From contig CM055097.1 of assembly GCA_029204225.1 (NCBI GenBank), positions 43,132,858 through 43,196,857 of the forward strand: a DNA stretch of 64,000 nucleotides, given 5' to 3'. The position numbers and the translations under genes are program-made. The notes below the pieces were generated by a model. It made no database searches, was not told the origin of the DNA, and was given only the letters and a program-made list of their open reading frames with translations. How positions within the stretch are numbered: the first letter of the stretch is position 1; the number at the start of each line of letters is the position of its first letter. Positions 22,253 through 32,366 of the stretch are shown here, one piece after another. This stretch comes from Diphasiastrum complanatum. Lineage: Eukaryota; Streptophyta; Lycopodiopsida; Lycopodiales; Lycopodiaceae.

Positions 22253-23072
22253 GGGAGTGAACTATGTGATAGCGGACTTGTGCGTGAAGGAAGGGATGAT
22301 AAAGAACTCGCAGAGGACCGCTATGTACGGACAGAATGTACGGTATATCAGACCTATGCAAGCCGAATATCAGAGAGAACGATTAGATTCGAGGAAAGAC
22401 GCACAAGTGCGATATGGGGTGACACGTAGGCAGACGTATCGGACATGTGTGCATGGAAGGTAGTAGGAGAAATTTTGATTGTGAAGGGCGCGCACAACTG
22501 CGATATGCAGAGTGAAAAAAAAAAAGCGAAAAAAATTCATCAAAATTTGTGATTTTATATTGGGGTTCGCACGTGCGAAAGAACATCCTGTCACACATGT
22601 GGGAGTTGTACGAACAAATGCGAGAGCGACATGTGTCACCCTGTCACACTACACGTGTGGGATTTGTACGATCGAATGCGAGAGCGACACGTGTTTATGA
22701 GCAATCGAATGAACACACGACACATGTCTAGGTGTCATTTCACACGTGTGCAGGTGTCATCTCACACGTGCCTGCGCCTGTTGTCGAATAGAAAGTAGAC
22801 ACATGTCATAAGTTCGTTGACCACACGTGCAAAAATTTAGTATAAATGGCACAGAAACCTAATAATTTTTTACCTTTTGCATTCTCAAAATTCGCGACAT
22901 ATCGCTTTTGTGCGCGCTCATTGTTGCCCGTTTGCTTGCAAGTATACCTACTCGTGCACAAGTGCGATATTCTGTGTCTGTCTACCGTACATATCCATCT
23001 TCTGTGCCATTTTGATAGTTAGTTTTGGTTCAGTTCTCCCGTGCGCACAAGTGCGATATTCACGCTACTGTC
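22253..23072. promoter_or_regulatory. Divergent control region of copy B with five GCACAAnTGCGATAT motifs
   Basis: The region lies between the start codons of H3-Ulp1 and X. Motif copies are 22401-22415, 22491-22506, 22899-22917 (reverse), 22954-22970 and 23041-23059. The last, GTGCGCACAAGTGCGATATT, ends 13 bp before the X start codon. The middle part (22560-22840) is full of CACGTGTG and ACACATGTC words, including CACACGTGTG at 22741. A TATA-like AGTATAAATGG is at about 22840. These features suggest that both genes are switched on together, possibly by an element-encoded DNA-binding protein. Confidence 0.65.
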
Positions 23073-24586
23073 ATGGCCTCTTCCTCATCATCCTCACGAG
23101 AATCAGGCTTGAGTTCATTTCTGAGTGAATTTGGGATTATTGAAAATCTGGACTACTTCCACAGCCTATTCAGACCATATCTACATGTTTTCAGGACTGC
23201 ACAACCAAATCTTGACGTATTTTATGAACATTATGTCAGATTCAGAGATATACTTAGCAAGCATGTTTTCTCCATAGGTCAACTCCAGTACATGCATTAT
23301 CCTGATGTTGTTCATTTCTTCCTAGCTTTTAGACATAGACTAGATAGAATGTTCACCAAATTGTTTGATCTTTTCAAAAGTAGTTCTATGTGTCCGTATT
23401 GCAACAAGAAATGTCAATTGGTTGAATATCAGAGTGGTTTCGTACTTTTTCTTTTAGTTCAGATCCCAGATGATGATGGGTTTCCTGTTGCTGACCCTCT
23501 TTTTGCACCCTCCTCTGTTCAGTCAGCCATTTAGGATATCAGTCACTTTCTTATCGACACTCTTGATAAAAGTGACTTCATTGATTTAAATACTGATGTT
23601 CTCCGAGATTCTTTCATTGGCCAAAATACATCTGATGATGAATCCAAATCTATGGAGGATTCGAAATGTCTTTTCAATTTGCCGGTATATTATATTAATG
23701 ATAATGTATATTTTACTACTGCTGATTTATGTAAATTTTTTGACTATCGTGAGGACGAGGTTCTATGTTTATTATCCGGCATAATTTCCGAATTCTTCGA
23801 CTTTGTAGATTTTGAGACAGATGACCTTGTTGCTAATATTGATTTTGATAATAAGGAGGGTCTTATGACCGGTGAAGAATGCCTGAATAAGACTTTATCA
23901 AATATAGTTGAGGATGGGCAAGACAGACCATCCGATGAAGAATTCATGGCATTTCAATCCCAGATGGGCTTCCCTCGTCCATCATTAATGCATTTCACTG
24001 ATGATTCCACTTCAGTACGTGGTCATTATATTGATCATCCTGATCTGGTTGCTGCTGATGATGAAGAATGTGTAAGTGTTTAATCTTCCTTGCATTTGAA
24101 TGTTTTCAATCACTGAATGTGTTTTTGCTAATATATTTCCTATTGCAGGATGCTCTCATAATAGATGATTTTGCTGCGAGACGAGGTGGTTTCAGACAAC
24201 ACGCATCCTCGTTCCAGAGGGACAGTGGACTGGGCCACTATCTTCGGCATTTCTTGAAGAGTGAGATCTGTATTGCTCATTCCAAGCTGAGCCCAGTCGG
24301 GGAGAGTCTTATAATGACAGTTAAAGCTTTATCATTTTATTTAGGAGGACATAAATTTGTTAAGACAAATAAGATCATTTTTGTCAAAAGATCTTATGTT
24401 TTGAACATTTTAGGCTTTATTGATGGGAATGTTCCTTTAAGGAGCTCTCATTATTCGTTGTATTCCACTTATATTGAGCTTAGTGGAAATAAGGATAATG
24501 CACATCTATTAGATGCATATGCTAGCAGAGAATTTCTTCATGACAATACTACCATAGAATCTGATACAAGATTTGATGATGAATAG
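23073..24586 (+). pseudogene. Protein X of the transposon (copy B), unknown function
   Basis: Exons 23073-24071 and 24149-24586 join in phase (479 codons; GT-AG intron of 77 bp). The start MASSSSSSRESG is preceded by a promoter motif. A Cys cluster CPYCNKKC lies at codons 107-114. The acidic middle contains FDYREDEVLCLL and ISEFFDFVDFETDD. The C-terminal exon has RDSGLGHYLRHFLKSE, SFYLGGHKFVKTNK and IIFVKRSYVLNILGF. Codon 154 (23532-23534) is a TAG stop, with coding similarity on both sides. Copy A preserves the C-terminal blocks. It is divergent from H3-Ulp1 and convergent with T (112 bp apart). No family is recognised; the Cys cluster and GGHK block could form a zinc site. Confidence 0.75.
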
Positions 24587-24698
24587 TTGACACTTTGTAT
24601 CATACAATCAATACATTTACATTGGGTATTGCTCCTCTCTTGTTCAATGAATTTGCAAAGCAATTCTGAACATGTCATGATGATCTTCTACTCAGCAA

Positions 24699-27347
24699 TC
24701 ATCTAATTTTCTCTTCATGTATGAACTTGCATGCTTTTCTAAACTTGTTGTATTGTGTGGACTTTGTTGTATGTCGAATCTGAACTCTGCGGTAGAACCA
24801 CTGAAACAATGGACAAATGTAGTTTCGTTTTTCATTGGTTCCTCCATGTTGTGTATTTCGATGAAATGCTGCTCGTGCTTGCCAGTGTGACTTCTCCATC
24901 CCTTGTGATGACCATACACTCAAGCTTCCATATGTATTTGCAAAAAATGCTGTATGATCTCTTAGTATGTGCTGCATATGTCAAAATCATAATGTTAGTC
25001 TTATGTTTAGATCTAAATATATATGAAAATTTGAAAGCATTTTGAAAATTTTATACCAACCATGTAATGAGTGATGTGATCTTCTCCCCATGCTTTTGAT
25101 ATTGCATTAACAAACTTGCCACAAGTCCTTTGGACAACTTTCTTATCAATATCAGAGTATTTTTCTTTTCTTAAAATAGCAATCATACTATTAAGCTTTT
25201 TCCATACATCAACTTTTAGTACTCTGGTTTTGCCGTCTTTCTCGAAGTCCTGAGTGGCAAAACTAAAATTCGTCCAGACTGAGTGTTGAATATTAGAAGC
25301 CTTACCAGTATGATTTGATAGAAAATGACGTGCTTTTGCTCCTCCTATGCTTGGCTTAGTTGGCATGTTCCCATTCTTTCTTGAAAGCTTTTCATCTTTT
25401 TGAATTTTGACATGTCCTTTGTGGAGTCCTGCTTTTGATAAAACATCTTCTAATCAAGAGATAGCTTCCTTTGCTAATGATGCTGGCTTAGTATTCCAAG
25501 CAAAAACTATATGAAGGTAAATGATCTTTTCTATTAATCTAACTTCTGCATGAAGAGTGCAAACATGCACATTTTTTAAGGGGATAGGCAGCACAGGCTT
25601 CCAGTTTGGATCTGCATATTCTCTAGTAATTCCTATACTCCTAGTTACATCTTTTGCCATTTTCATGCAGTACAAACAAGGGTGTTTTGATGTAGCACCA
25701 TGAGAGACATTATACATACATTTCAATCTTTTCAAATCACCTGCTAAGTCACATTCAACATTGAAGTCTCCAACTCCTTGAACATTGAGAAATCCTCCAT
25801 CCATATGGTCCTTGATGATCCTAGGATAAGATGTCCTTGAGAATATCCATGATAATATATCATGATCCTCTATCAGCACCTGTCCAAAGAATTAATCATA
25901 CTTAGTTTACATTGTATTAGTACTATTCAATGAATGTAATGTAATAATGAGGCTAGTTACCTGAAACGCAGCCAACCACCATATATCATTTTTTGACAGG
26001 ACACTGAATTTGAAATCTTCTTGGTTCTCTGTTTGGGATAGAGCACCATTCATGAGAGTTATACTAACCCTTTCCATCTTCTGCCCTTTCACAATTTCTG
26101 ACTCATCTAACTTAAGTACTATGATTATTTTGCCATTCACCTTTTCATAGGTTATATCATAGAATGTGACGATGTATCTCAGCAAGTAATTTAGATCAAC
26201 AAATAAATTGTTTGATGAATTATAGAATATCGATCTTCCATCAATTTCATACACCTCCTTAATATGGAATGGAGTTCCAGTGACCTTATGCATACCTATG
26301 TTTAATGTATCCCTCTCTTTCTTCAAGTGATATGTCCTAGGGATTGGGACTTTTCTAATTTGAACTTGCTTAAAAGCTTCTCTAATTAGTTTAAATATTG
26401 TTGCATATGCTTCCCTACTAATACCTGCAAAATCACAAGCACCCTGAACTATAGTCTTATCTAAAATATTTTGAATGTCTACCATCAAAGGCTCTGCTAT
26501 TTTACACTTTACATTTGAAATCCTATTGTTCATCATGATACGCTCAGTGGATTTGCAAGTCAATATTGTGCCCAATGACATTCCTAGTGAAGCATTGTCT
26601 TTAATATTCCGAGGAGCTACTAATGCAAATCTGCAAAAAAAACATATAGTTAACAGAATATCACCATAGCTGAAATTAAATCCAAATGTCATTGAAAAAC
26701 TTACAAAATTTAGAATATGCTTACTTGAATGCACGGATCCTTCTATTTCAATAACCTCCTTTTGAAAGCGTTTGAATATCCTTGCAACTTTGTCGCTTTC
26801 GCTTCTTACTTTCAGCCTTCTTCTTTACCAAATCCACATCCTTCAGTAATTGTATGTTTTCAATACGAATAGACTATAAGACTGATTGCATTTGCTCTAG
26901 TTCTAATTTGATATTGATTGCTATCTTCTGTAATGATTCATTATTTTTTTTAAGTTGTTCATTTTATTCTAACGTCTTTTGGAGATGACAATCTCTATTC
27001 TGACAATAAGAGGATATCCGAATTAACTCCTCTAAAAAGTGAGCTTTATTCATATAAAGTTGTTTTCCATGGTTTTGCAATCTTTCACAATATCCTAGTA
27101 ATCCACTATGCCCATTGCATATCCATGTAACTAAATGAGTTATTGAAGAGAATGTGGGATGTGTCAAAGTGCTTGGATCTTGTGGATATAATGTTCCATC
27201 TGTCCAGAAATCCACGTTTTTCTTTCCTTCTGCCCTGTAACGAGAACAATCTTCAGCAGATATTTGAATTCCTTTGCCTCCTCTTCTCTGCAAAGGTGCC
27301 AAATCAATAGGGATATTCACATGTAGATGATATAATGTCATCATCAA
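24699..27347 (-). pseudogene. Transposase candidate T (copy B)
   Basis: Exons on the minus strand are about 27330-26735, 26634-25961, 25879-25062 and 24971-24699. The N-terminus has NVDFWTDGTLYPQDPS and NGHSGLLGYCERLQN, then a coiled-coil-like basic part with stops near 26961, 26877 and 26757. The core has VNGKIIIVLKLDESEIVKGQ (Asp), CDLAGDLKRLKCMYNVSHGA with SKHPCLYC (CxxC), HVCTLHAEVRLIEKIIYLHI, GNMPTKPSIGGAKARHFLSN and SLSVWSSQGMEKSHWQARAA (Glu), then HGG and LFQWFYRR. These blocks are shared with copy A. A core Asp, a Cys-rich insert before a second acidic block, and a late Glu recall Transib/RAG1 DDE enzymes, but I could not align them. A TGA interrupts codons near 25454. It starts near the right TIR and reads inward. 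Confidence 0.65.
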
Positions 27348-27704
27348 AAAAATAATAGAGTAATCAGTTGCATCAAAGTACTATGACTAGATTATATGAA
27401 GCAAAACAAAATACTCATCTTTGATTATATTATATACTATGTATAATCAATCCAATCTCCATGCTTGTATGCTTGATTCAAATTTGGAAATGTCGCTCAT
27501 TTTTTCATTCCAATAGGCAGTTGGCACTCATATTTCCATTCTCATGGAAGGAATGCATATGTAAACATTTTGCAATTTTTCCTAAATTGAATTTGGGGAT
27601 GGCGGTCATATTCTAGATCTAGTGAAAATATTGCCCTTTTCGTAACCAATGGAGGGGATATTTTTGAATTTAGTCAAGTTATACTGCGAACTGTTAACAG
27701 TTCT

Positions 27705-27717
27705 TAACTGTGACTAT
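27705..27717 (+). promoter_or_regulatory. Subterminal repeat TAACTGTGACTAT (right)
   Basis: This is the second copy of the 13-bp word found at 18874-18886. It follows GAACTGTTAACAGTTCT, itself a palindrome. Candidate binding site for T. Confidence 0.45.
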
Positions 27718-27835
27718 AGACACTGTGGTTAGATCATTGGGAGTTGGGGAGGCCTTGGGAGTGGTGTGGGCAAGCAAATAAACAATATTGTTTTATTTAT
27801 TTTGATATTTTTGTATATCCTACATGGCATTCCTT

Positions 27836-27870
27836 AAAGGGTCTTTTTGATATTGAGAACTCCTCTAATG
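27836..27870 (-). repeat. Right terminal inverted repeat of copy B
   Basis: This is a perfect 35-bp inverted match to 18514-18548. Just inside it is CTACATGGCATTCCTTA, also present just inside the terminus at 41632, so the subterminal sequence identifies this as the T-side end. Confidence 0.97.
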
Positions 27871-28455
27871 TGTTTTCGTGAGCATGCTACACATGATCTT
27901 ATTGGATGACTCTGCTTGCCCATTACCATGAGGATAATAAGGCGTACTGGTTCTGTGGATCATGAAGAATTCCTCCAACAGGACCTTGATGGTCTCGTTG
28001 ATGAAATGGCTTCCACGATCACTGACTAGTTCCACCGGGCATCCGAAGCGCACAATGATATTTTCATAAAGGAGCTTGGTAGTGGTCCTAGCATCCGCTA
28101 CTCTTACTGCCTTGGCTTCGATCCATTTGGTGAGGTAGTCTGTGGCTACCATTATGTATTGAGCCTGGGAACTCCTTGCTGCAGGGTGAATTGGACCAAT
28201 ATAATCTAATCCCCATTTTTCGAATGGCGCTTGGGCTAAGACTGGGTGCAGTAGATCATAGTTCAATCTCGTTGGTCTCCTTGCCCTTTGGCACACATCG
28301 CACTTTTTCAAGTATTCCTTCGTGTCTTTATGAATCGTTGGCCACCAACATCCTGATTGTAGGATCTTGCGAACTGTAATGTCAGATGCAAAATGATCTC
28401 CACCCATGCCTTCATGTGAAAGCAAAATGATCTGGGTGGTCTCATGAGGAAGAAT
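27871..28455 (-). pseudogene. Gypsy integrase N-terminal half (zinc site and catalytic core)
   Basis: The minus-strand protein starts after the Copia insertion and reads LLSHEGMGGDHFASDITVRK, KKCDVCQRARRP (HHCC zinc site), FEKWGLDYIGPI (first Asp), LVSDRGSHFINETI (second Asp) and YYPHGNGQAESSNK (Glu). All catalytic residues are present. It is cut at 27871 by copy B and at 28455 by the Copia. Integrase inserts the element's cDNA into chromosomes; this copy is inactivated by both insertions. Confidence 0.92.
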
Positions 28456-29137
28456 TGTAAAAATTACAGCAAATAAGGATCCTAAAACACTTGAAATGAT
28501 GAGGTAAACAATAGATTATGATTTCATAAGATTAGCACAAGTTGAACCATCAAAATCCATCAAAAATCTATGCTTGAACCTCACTAAATGGCCCAAATCC
28601 TTGAAGAAGGCTTCACACGTGTGAAAGTACGGCCTCCCACAGTCTGAGTACTGTACACCAGACCTACATTCAATCCTATAATCATTAGTAATCACAAGTA
28701 CTCAAACAATTATGAACATAGAGAGCAATTGCACCATTATGAGAGAAAAAACATGAAATTGCTTGATTGATTTTGGTGAGATATCATCACCTATATATAC
28801 ATGACCCATCACGGTTTTGGGCAGGTATGAGTAGCCCTAAACCTATCCCTAATGCTAATTTTGGTGGATCTTTCATCCCTACCAAGTTAGGGTTGGAATC
28901 TTAGAGATCCCTCAACAATGCAAAAATTACCAAAAATAGCTCCTATTTTTTCTCCCTTGTATCTAAGCATAATTTGGACTCATTCCAAAGGTTCTAACAC
29001 TTAGGTCTACTTGAGAACATCCTTATGAATGGAATCCTATGCTATTTGGCACGTGTGACAAGCCACATCATGACCATCTAACTATTTACAAGTCATATGA
29101 CCAAAGCTAGTCAAGCTAGAATTGTGAATTTTTAACA
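28456..29137 (-). repeat. 3' LTR of the young Copia
   Basis: On the plus strand it begins TGTAAAAATTACAGC and ends TTTTTAACA. It contains TTCACACGTGTGAA at 28612-28625, next to AGTACGGCC. It matches 31685-32366 almost base for base. Confidence 0.95.
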
Positions 29138-29151
29138 CTCCTCCTCACTAT

Positions 29152-31239
29152 CTAGCTTGGTTCAATCATTGCTTTACTAATCACTCCAAGTGATGATCTG
29201 AACTTCATAAAAGGTGTCTTTTGAAGTGGTTTAGTAAGTAGATCAGCTACACATTCATTGCTTGGAACATGCTCCAAAGCAATCTCCTTGGCTTGCACCA
29301 TTTCTCTCACAAAGTGATGGCATATCTCAATGTGCTTAGATCTTGCATGGAAGATTGGGTTAGATGCAAGGTGTTGGGCTGATATATTGTCATTGTAGAT
29401 GATTGGTGCCTCCTCTGAATCCATGATCTTTAGCTCCACCAATAATCTCTTGATCCAAAGTACCTCCTTTGTAGTGGTTGTCAAAGCTTTGTACTCGGCC
29501 TCGGTTGAAGATAGAGATATAGTTTCTTGCTTTTTTGAAAGCCATGAAACCACACCTTCTCCTATGAAAGTTGAATAGGCACTTGTTGATTTCCTATCCC
29601 TCTTGTCCCCTGCAAAATCTGAATCACTAAATGCATGAAGGTTAATCACATCTCCTCTATATAGAATCCCAAAATCCAATGTACCCGAGATGTATCTTAG
29701 AATCCTCTTAGCCTTTTTCCAATGGATATTCAATGGGTTTTGCATGGATTGGCTCAACCTACATACACTACAGCTAAGATCTGGTCTAGTTATAGTGATC
29801 CACATTAAGGAACCTATAAGTTGCCTAAACAAAGTGATGTCCATGAAGGATCTTTCATCATCTTCATTTGGCACTTTTACATCTTGCTCCATTGGTGTGT
29901 CAACACTTTTGCATACTTCCATCTTAAACTTCTTCAAAAGACTTTGAGCATAGTTTACTTGACTTATAAAGATAAAATCAGACCCTCTAAGTACTTCTAT
30001 GCCTAAAATGAAGTGAAGACACCCTAGATCTACCATCTTGAACTCTAAGGATAGATCTATCTTGATTTTTTCAATACCATCAACACTATTTCCACTAATG
30101 ATGATGTCATCTACATAAATGAGTAAAAGTACAATACCAACATCATCAAACTTAATGTAAAGAGTGGGATCATATTCACTTTGAACAAAAGAAAGTGAAA
30201 TAAGATAGCAATGTAGTCTTGAATTCCAAGATCTCGAGGCTTGCTTCAAGCCATAGATGCTTCTTTGGAGATGGCATACTTTGTTCTCCATTCCATGCTT
30301 GATGAACCCTTGTGGCTGCTCCATATAGATATCCTCTTCCAAAAAACCATTCAAGAAAGCATTAGAGACATCCATTTGACATAGAATCCATCCAAAATGT
30401 GATGCAAGTGCAATGATTGACTTTATTGTGACCATCTTGGCCACGGGTGCAAAAGTTTCTTCATAGTCTATCCCTCTCTCTTGAGCATAACCTTTTGCAA
30501 CTAATCTTGCTTTATGTTTGTTAACACTCCCATTTGCATTCAACTTAAGCTTGAAGACCCACTTGCATCCTATTACATTCCTTTGAGGTCTCTCAACAAG
30601 CAACCAAGTTTCATTCTCAATCAAGGCATCATACTCATCCAACATAGCTTTATACCATTCTTTGGAGTTCAATGCATCTTCAACATTAGACGGTTCTTCA
30701 AAACTAGATAAAGCATAAGAAGTGGATGAGATACCCTCAACTTGCTGTCCTTTGCCTTGATATGTGAGCCTTGATGGCTCCACTTTTGCCCTTGAAGATC
30801 TCCTTGGTGTGATAGGTGGGTTTGGTGCTTGCTCCTCCATGAGCTCCTCCTCAAAACCAAGATCTTGCTCCTCGGCCATCTTCTTCTTGATTGTTGGAGC
30901 ACTTGAGCCTTCTTCAAGCATATGCATATGATGTTCATCAAAGATGACATCCCTTGAAACAACAAATTTGTTCAAGGATGGGAAATAGACTTTGTAGCCC
31001 TTGCTTGAGCTTGCATATCCAAGCATGATCCCTCTTGTGGAAGATGGATCCTCCTTGGTTCTTGTTTCCAATGGCACATGCACATAACATATACACCCAA
31101 AAACTTTCAAGTGATTAAGATTGGGTTTCTTTCCATACAACATCTCATAAGGAGTTTTGCCTTCAATTGCTTTGCAAGACACCCTATTCATCAAGTAGTT
31201 TGCACATACAAGAGACTCACCCCAAAAGGATTTGGGCAA
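29152..31239 (-). CDS. Copia integrase tail, reverse transcriptase and RNase H, open over 695 codons
   Basis: The frame is uninterrupted. It starts in integrase (PKSFWGESLVCANYLMNRVS), passes the Ser/Pro-rich link, then RT (WVFKLKLNANGSVNKHKARL, QMDVSNAFLNGFLEEDIYME, LLIYVDDIIISGNS with the catalytic YVDD), then RNase H (HAFSDSDFAGDKRDRKST and SLSSTEAEYKALT). It ends just before the purine tract. The N-terminus is truncated by the internal deletion, so the first Met is not the natural polyprotein start. RT and RNase H motifs all look intact, and the protein might act if expressed. Confidence 0.93.
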   Translation of the reverse strand: MPKSFWGESLVCANYLMNRVSCKAIEGKTPYEMLYGKKPNLNHLKVFGCICYVHVPLETRTKEDPSSTRGIMLGYASSSKGYKVYFPSLNKFVVSRDVIFDEHHMHMLEEGSSAPTIKKKMAEEQDLGFEEELMEEQAPNPPITPRRSSRAKVEPSRLTYQGKGQQVEGISSTSYALSSFEEPSNVEDALNSKEWYKAMLDEYDALIENETWLLVERPQRNVIGCKWVFKLKLNANGSVNKHKARLVAKGYAQERGIDYEETFAPVAKMVTIKSIIALASHFGWILCQMDVSNAFLNGFLEEDIYMEQPQGFIKHGMENKVCHLQRSIYGLKQASRSWNSRLHCYLISLSFVQSEYDPTLYIKFDDVGIVLLLIYVDDIIISGNSVDGIEKIKIDLSLEFKMVDLGCLHFILGIEVLRGSDFIFISQVNYAQSLLKKFKMEVCKSVDTPMEQDVKVPNEDDERSFMDITLFRQLIGSLMWITITRPDLSCSVCRLSQSMQNPLNIHWKKAKRILRYISGTLDFGILYRGDVINLHAFSDSDFAGDKRDRKSTSAYSTFIGEGVVSWLSKKQETISLSSTEAEYKALTTTTKEVLWIKRLLVELKIMDSEEAPIIYNDNISAQHLASNPIFHARSKHIEICHHFVREMVQAKEIALEHVPSNECVADLLTKPLQKTPFMKFRSSLGVISKAMIEPS

Positions 31240-31672
31240 ACAAGCATCTAATCTTAAAGCCTTAGAACATTCACATAATGTTCTATTCCTTCTGAACCTA
31301 AATCACTTTAGGAGGTGTCTAGTACACCTTAGAACAGCCTTTAAGAGTCCCCAAAACTCTGATCTTCCCTCTCCTTGAATGCTAGAAAGCCTCCTCTATG
31401 AAATCACCTCCAAAACTCGCTTAGAAATCAATGCTTGGAGCAAGCAAAAACTTGCTATCTTGGTAATGTGAATTGAATTCAACTTTGCCTCTGGTTTTAG
31501 ACACCTAAACACCTGCAAATGAAGTCACACAACACCAATCTCCAATGTATTTGAGTCACTTTGAGTTCTAGAATCAATACTAGATGCTAAGATCCAATCT
31601 ACACAAGATTTAGATCAAAAATTGTGATCAAATTGAATGAAAACCAAGGATTTAGCTCATTTCAGCCTTTAG

Positions 31673-31684
31673 GCTCTGATACCA
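31673..31684 (-). other. Primer binding site of the young Copia
   Basis: The minus-strand reading TGGTATCAGAGC is the standard initiator-Met tRNA primer site of plant Copia elements. It directly abuts the 5' LTR at 31685. Confidence 0.95.
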
Positions 31685-32366
31685 TGTAAAAATTACAGCA
31701 AATAAGGATCCTAAAACACTTGAAATGATGAGGTAAACAATAGATTATGATTTCATAAGATTAGCACAAGTTGAACCATCAAAATCCATCAAAAATCTAT
31801 GCTTGAACCTCACTGAATGGCCCAAATCCTTGAAGAAGGCTTCACACGTGTGAAAGTACGGCCTCCCACAATCTGAGTACTGTACACCAGACCTACATTC
31901 AATCCTATAATCATTAGTAATCACAAGTACTCAAACAATTATGAACATAGAGAGCAATTGCACCATTATGAGAGAAAAAACATGAAATTGCTTGATTGAT
32001 TTTGGTGAGATATCATCACCTATATATACATGATCCATCACGGTTTTGGGCAGGTATGAGTAGCCCTAAACCTATCCCTAATGCTAATTTTGGTGGATCT
32101 TTCATCCCTACCAAGTTAGGGTTGGAATCTTGGAGATCCCTCAACAATGCAAAAATTACCAAAAATAGCTCCTATTTTTTCTCCCTTGTATCTAAGCATA
32201 ATTTGGACTCATTCCAAAGGTTCTAACACTTAGGTCTACTTGAGAACATCCTTATGAATGGAATCCTATGCTATTTGGCATGTGTGACAAGCCACATCAT
32301 GACCATCTAACTATTTACAAGTCATATGACCAAAGCTAGTCAAGCTAGAATTGTGAATTTTTAACA
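31685..32366 (-). repeat. 5' LTR of the young Copia
   Basis: The partner of 28456-29137 has the same length and the same ends (TGTAAAA...TTTAACA). It is followed by the target duplication AGAAT. Confidence 0.95.

Larger units (their letters stand above)
18514..27870. mobile_element. Copy B: four-gene TIR transposon carrying a histone H3-Ulp1 fusion
   Basis: The element is 9,357 bp, bounded by a perfect 35-bp inverted repeat (18514-18548 and 27836-27870) that starts CATTAGAGGAGTTCTCAATA. It splits a Gypsy integrase. Genes from left are Y (+, 18980-20180), H3-Ulp1 (-, 22252-20546), X (+, 23073-24586) and T (-, 27347-24699). Y and T start near the two ends and read inward. H3-Ulp1 and X diverge from a common 820-bp region. 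Genes have ordinary GT-AG introns. Each ORF has one or a few lesions (stops in H3-Ulp1, X and T; a frameshift in Y), so this copy is probably inactive, but the perfect TIRs argue for a fairly recent insertion. Confidence 0.9.
28456..32366 (-). mobile_element. Young internally deleted Copia element with full LTRs
   Basis: It has 682-bp LTRs at 28456-29137 and 31685-32366, with about five visible differences between them. The 5-bp target duplication AGAAT lies at 28451-28455 and 32367-32371. It is oriented minus. The primer site touches the 5' LTR (31673-31684) and a purine tract (GAGGAGGAG, 29138-29150) touches the 3' LTR. Internally only the end of integrase, RT and RNase H remain; gag, protease and most of integrase are deleted. 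The element therefore needs proteins from relatives. It sits in the Gypsy region between RNase H and integrase. Confidence 0.95.

Noticed and set aside
22122-22463. Plus-strand frame over the H3 start region
   Set aside because: It is antisense to the histone-coding exon and has no similarity of its own.
22401-23059. CRISPR-like array
   Set aside because: The repeated words are short, irregularly spaced and in both orientations, in a plant-type genome; they fit promoter motifs.
18514-27870. An integrated large DNA virus segment (histones and Ulp1-like proteases occur there too)
   Set aside because: Spliceosomal introns, short perfect TIRs, four genes only and multiple small copies fit a transposon better.
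18514-27870. AT or TA target-site duplication for copy B
   Set aside because: It needs the TIR to be trimmed by three or five bases, and the restored Gypsy frame would then be broken.
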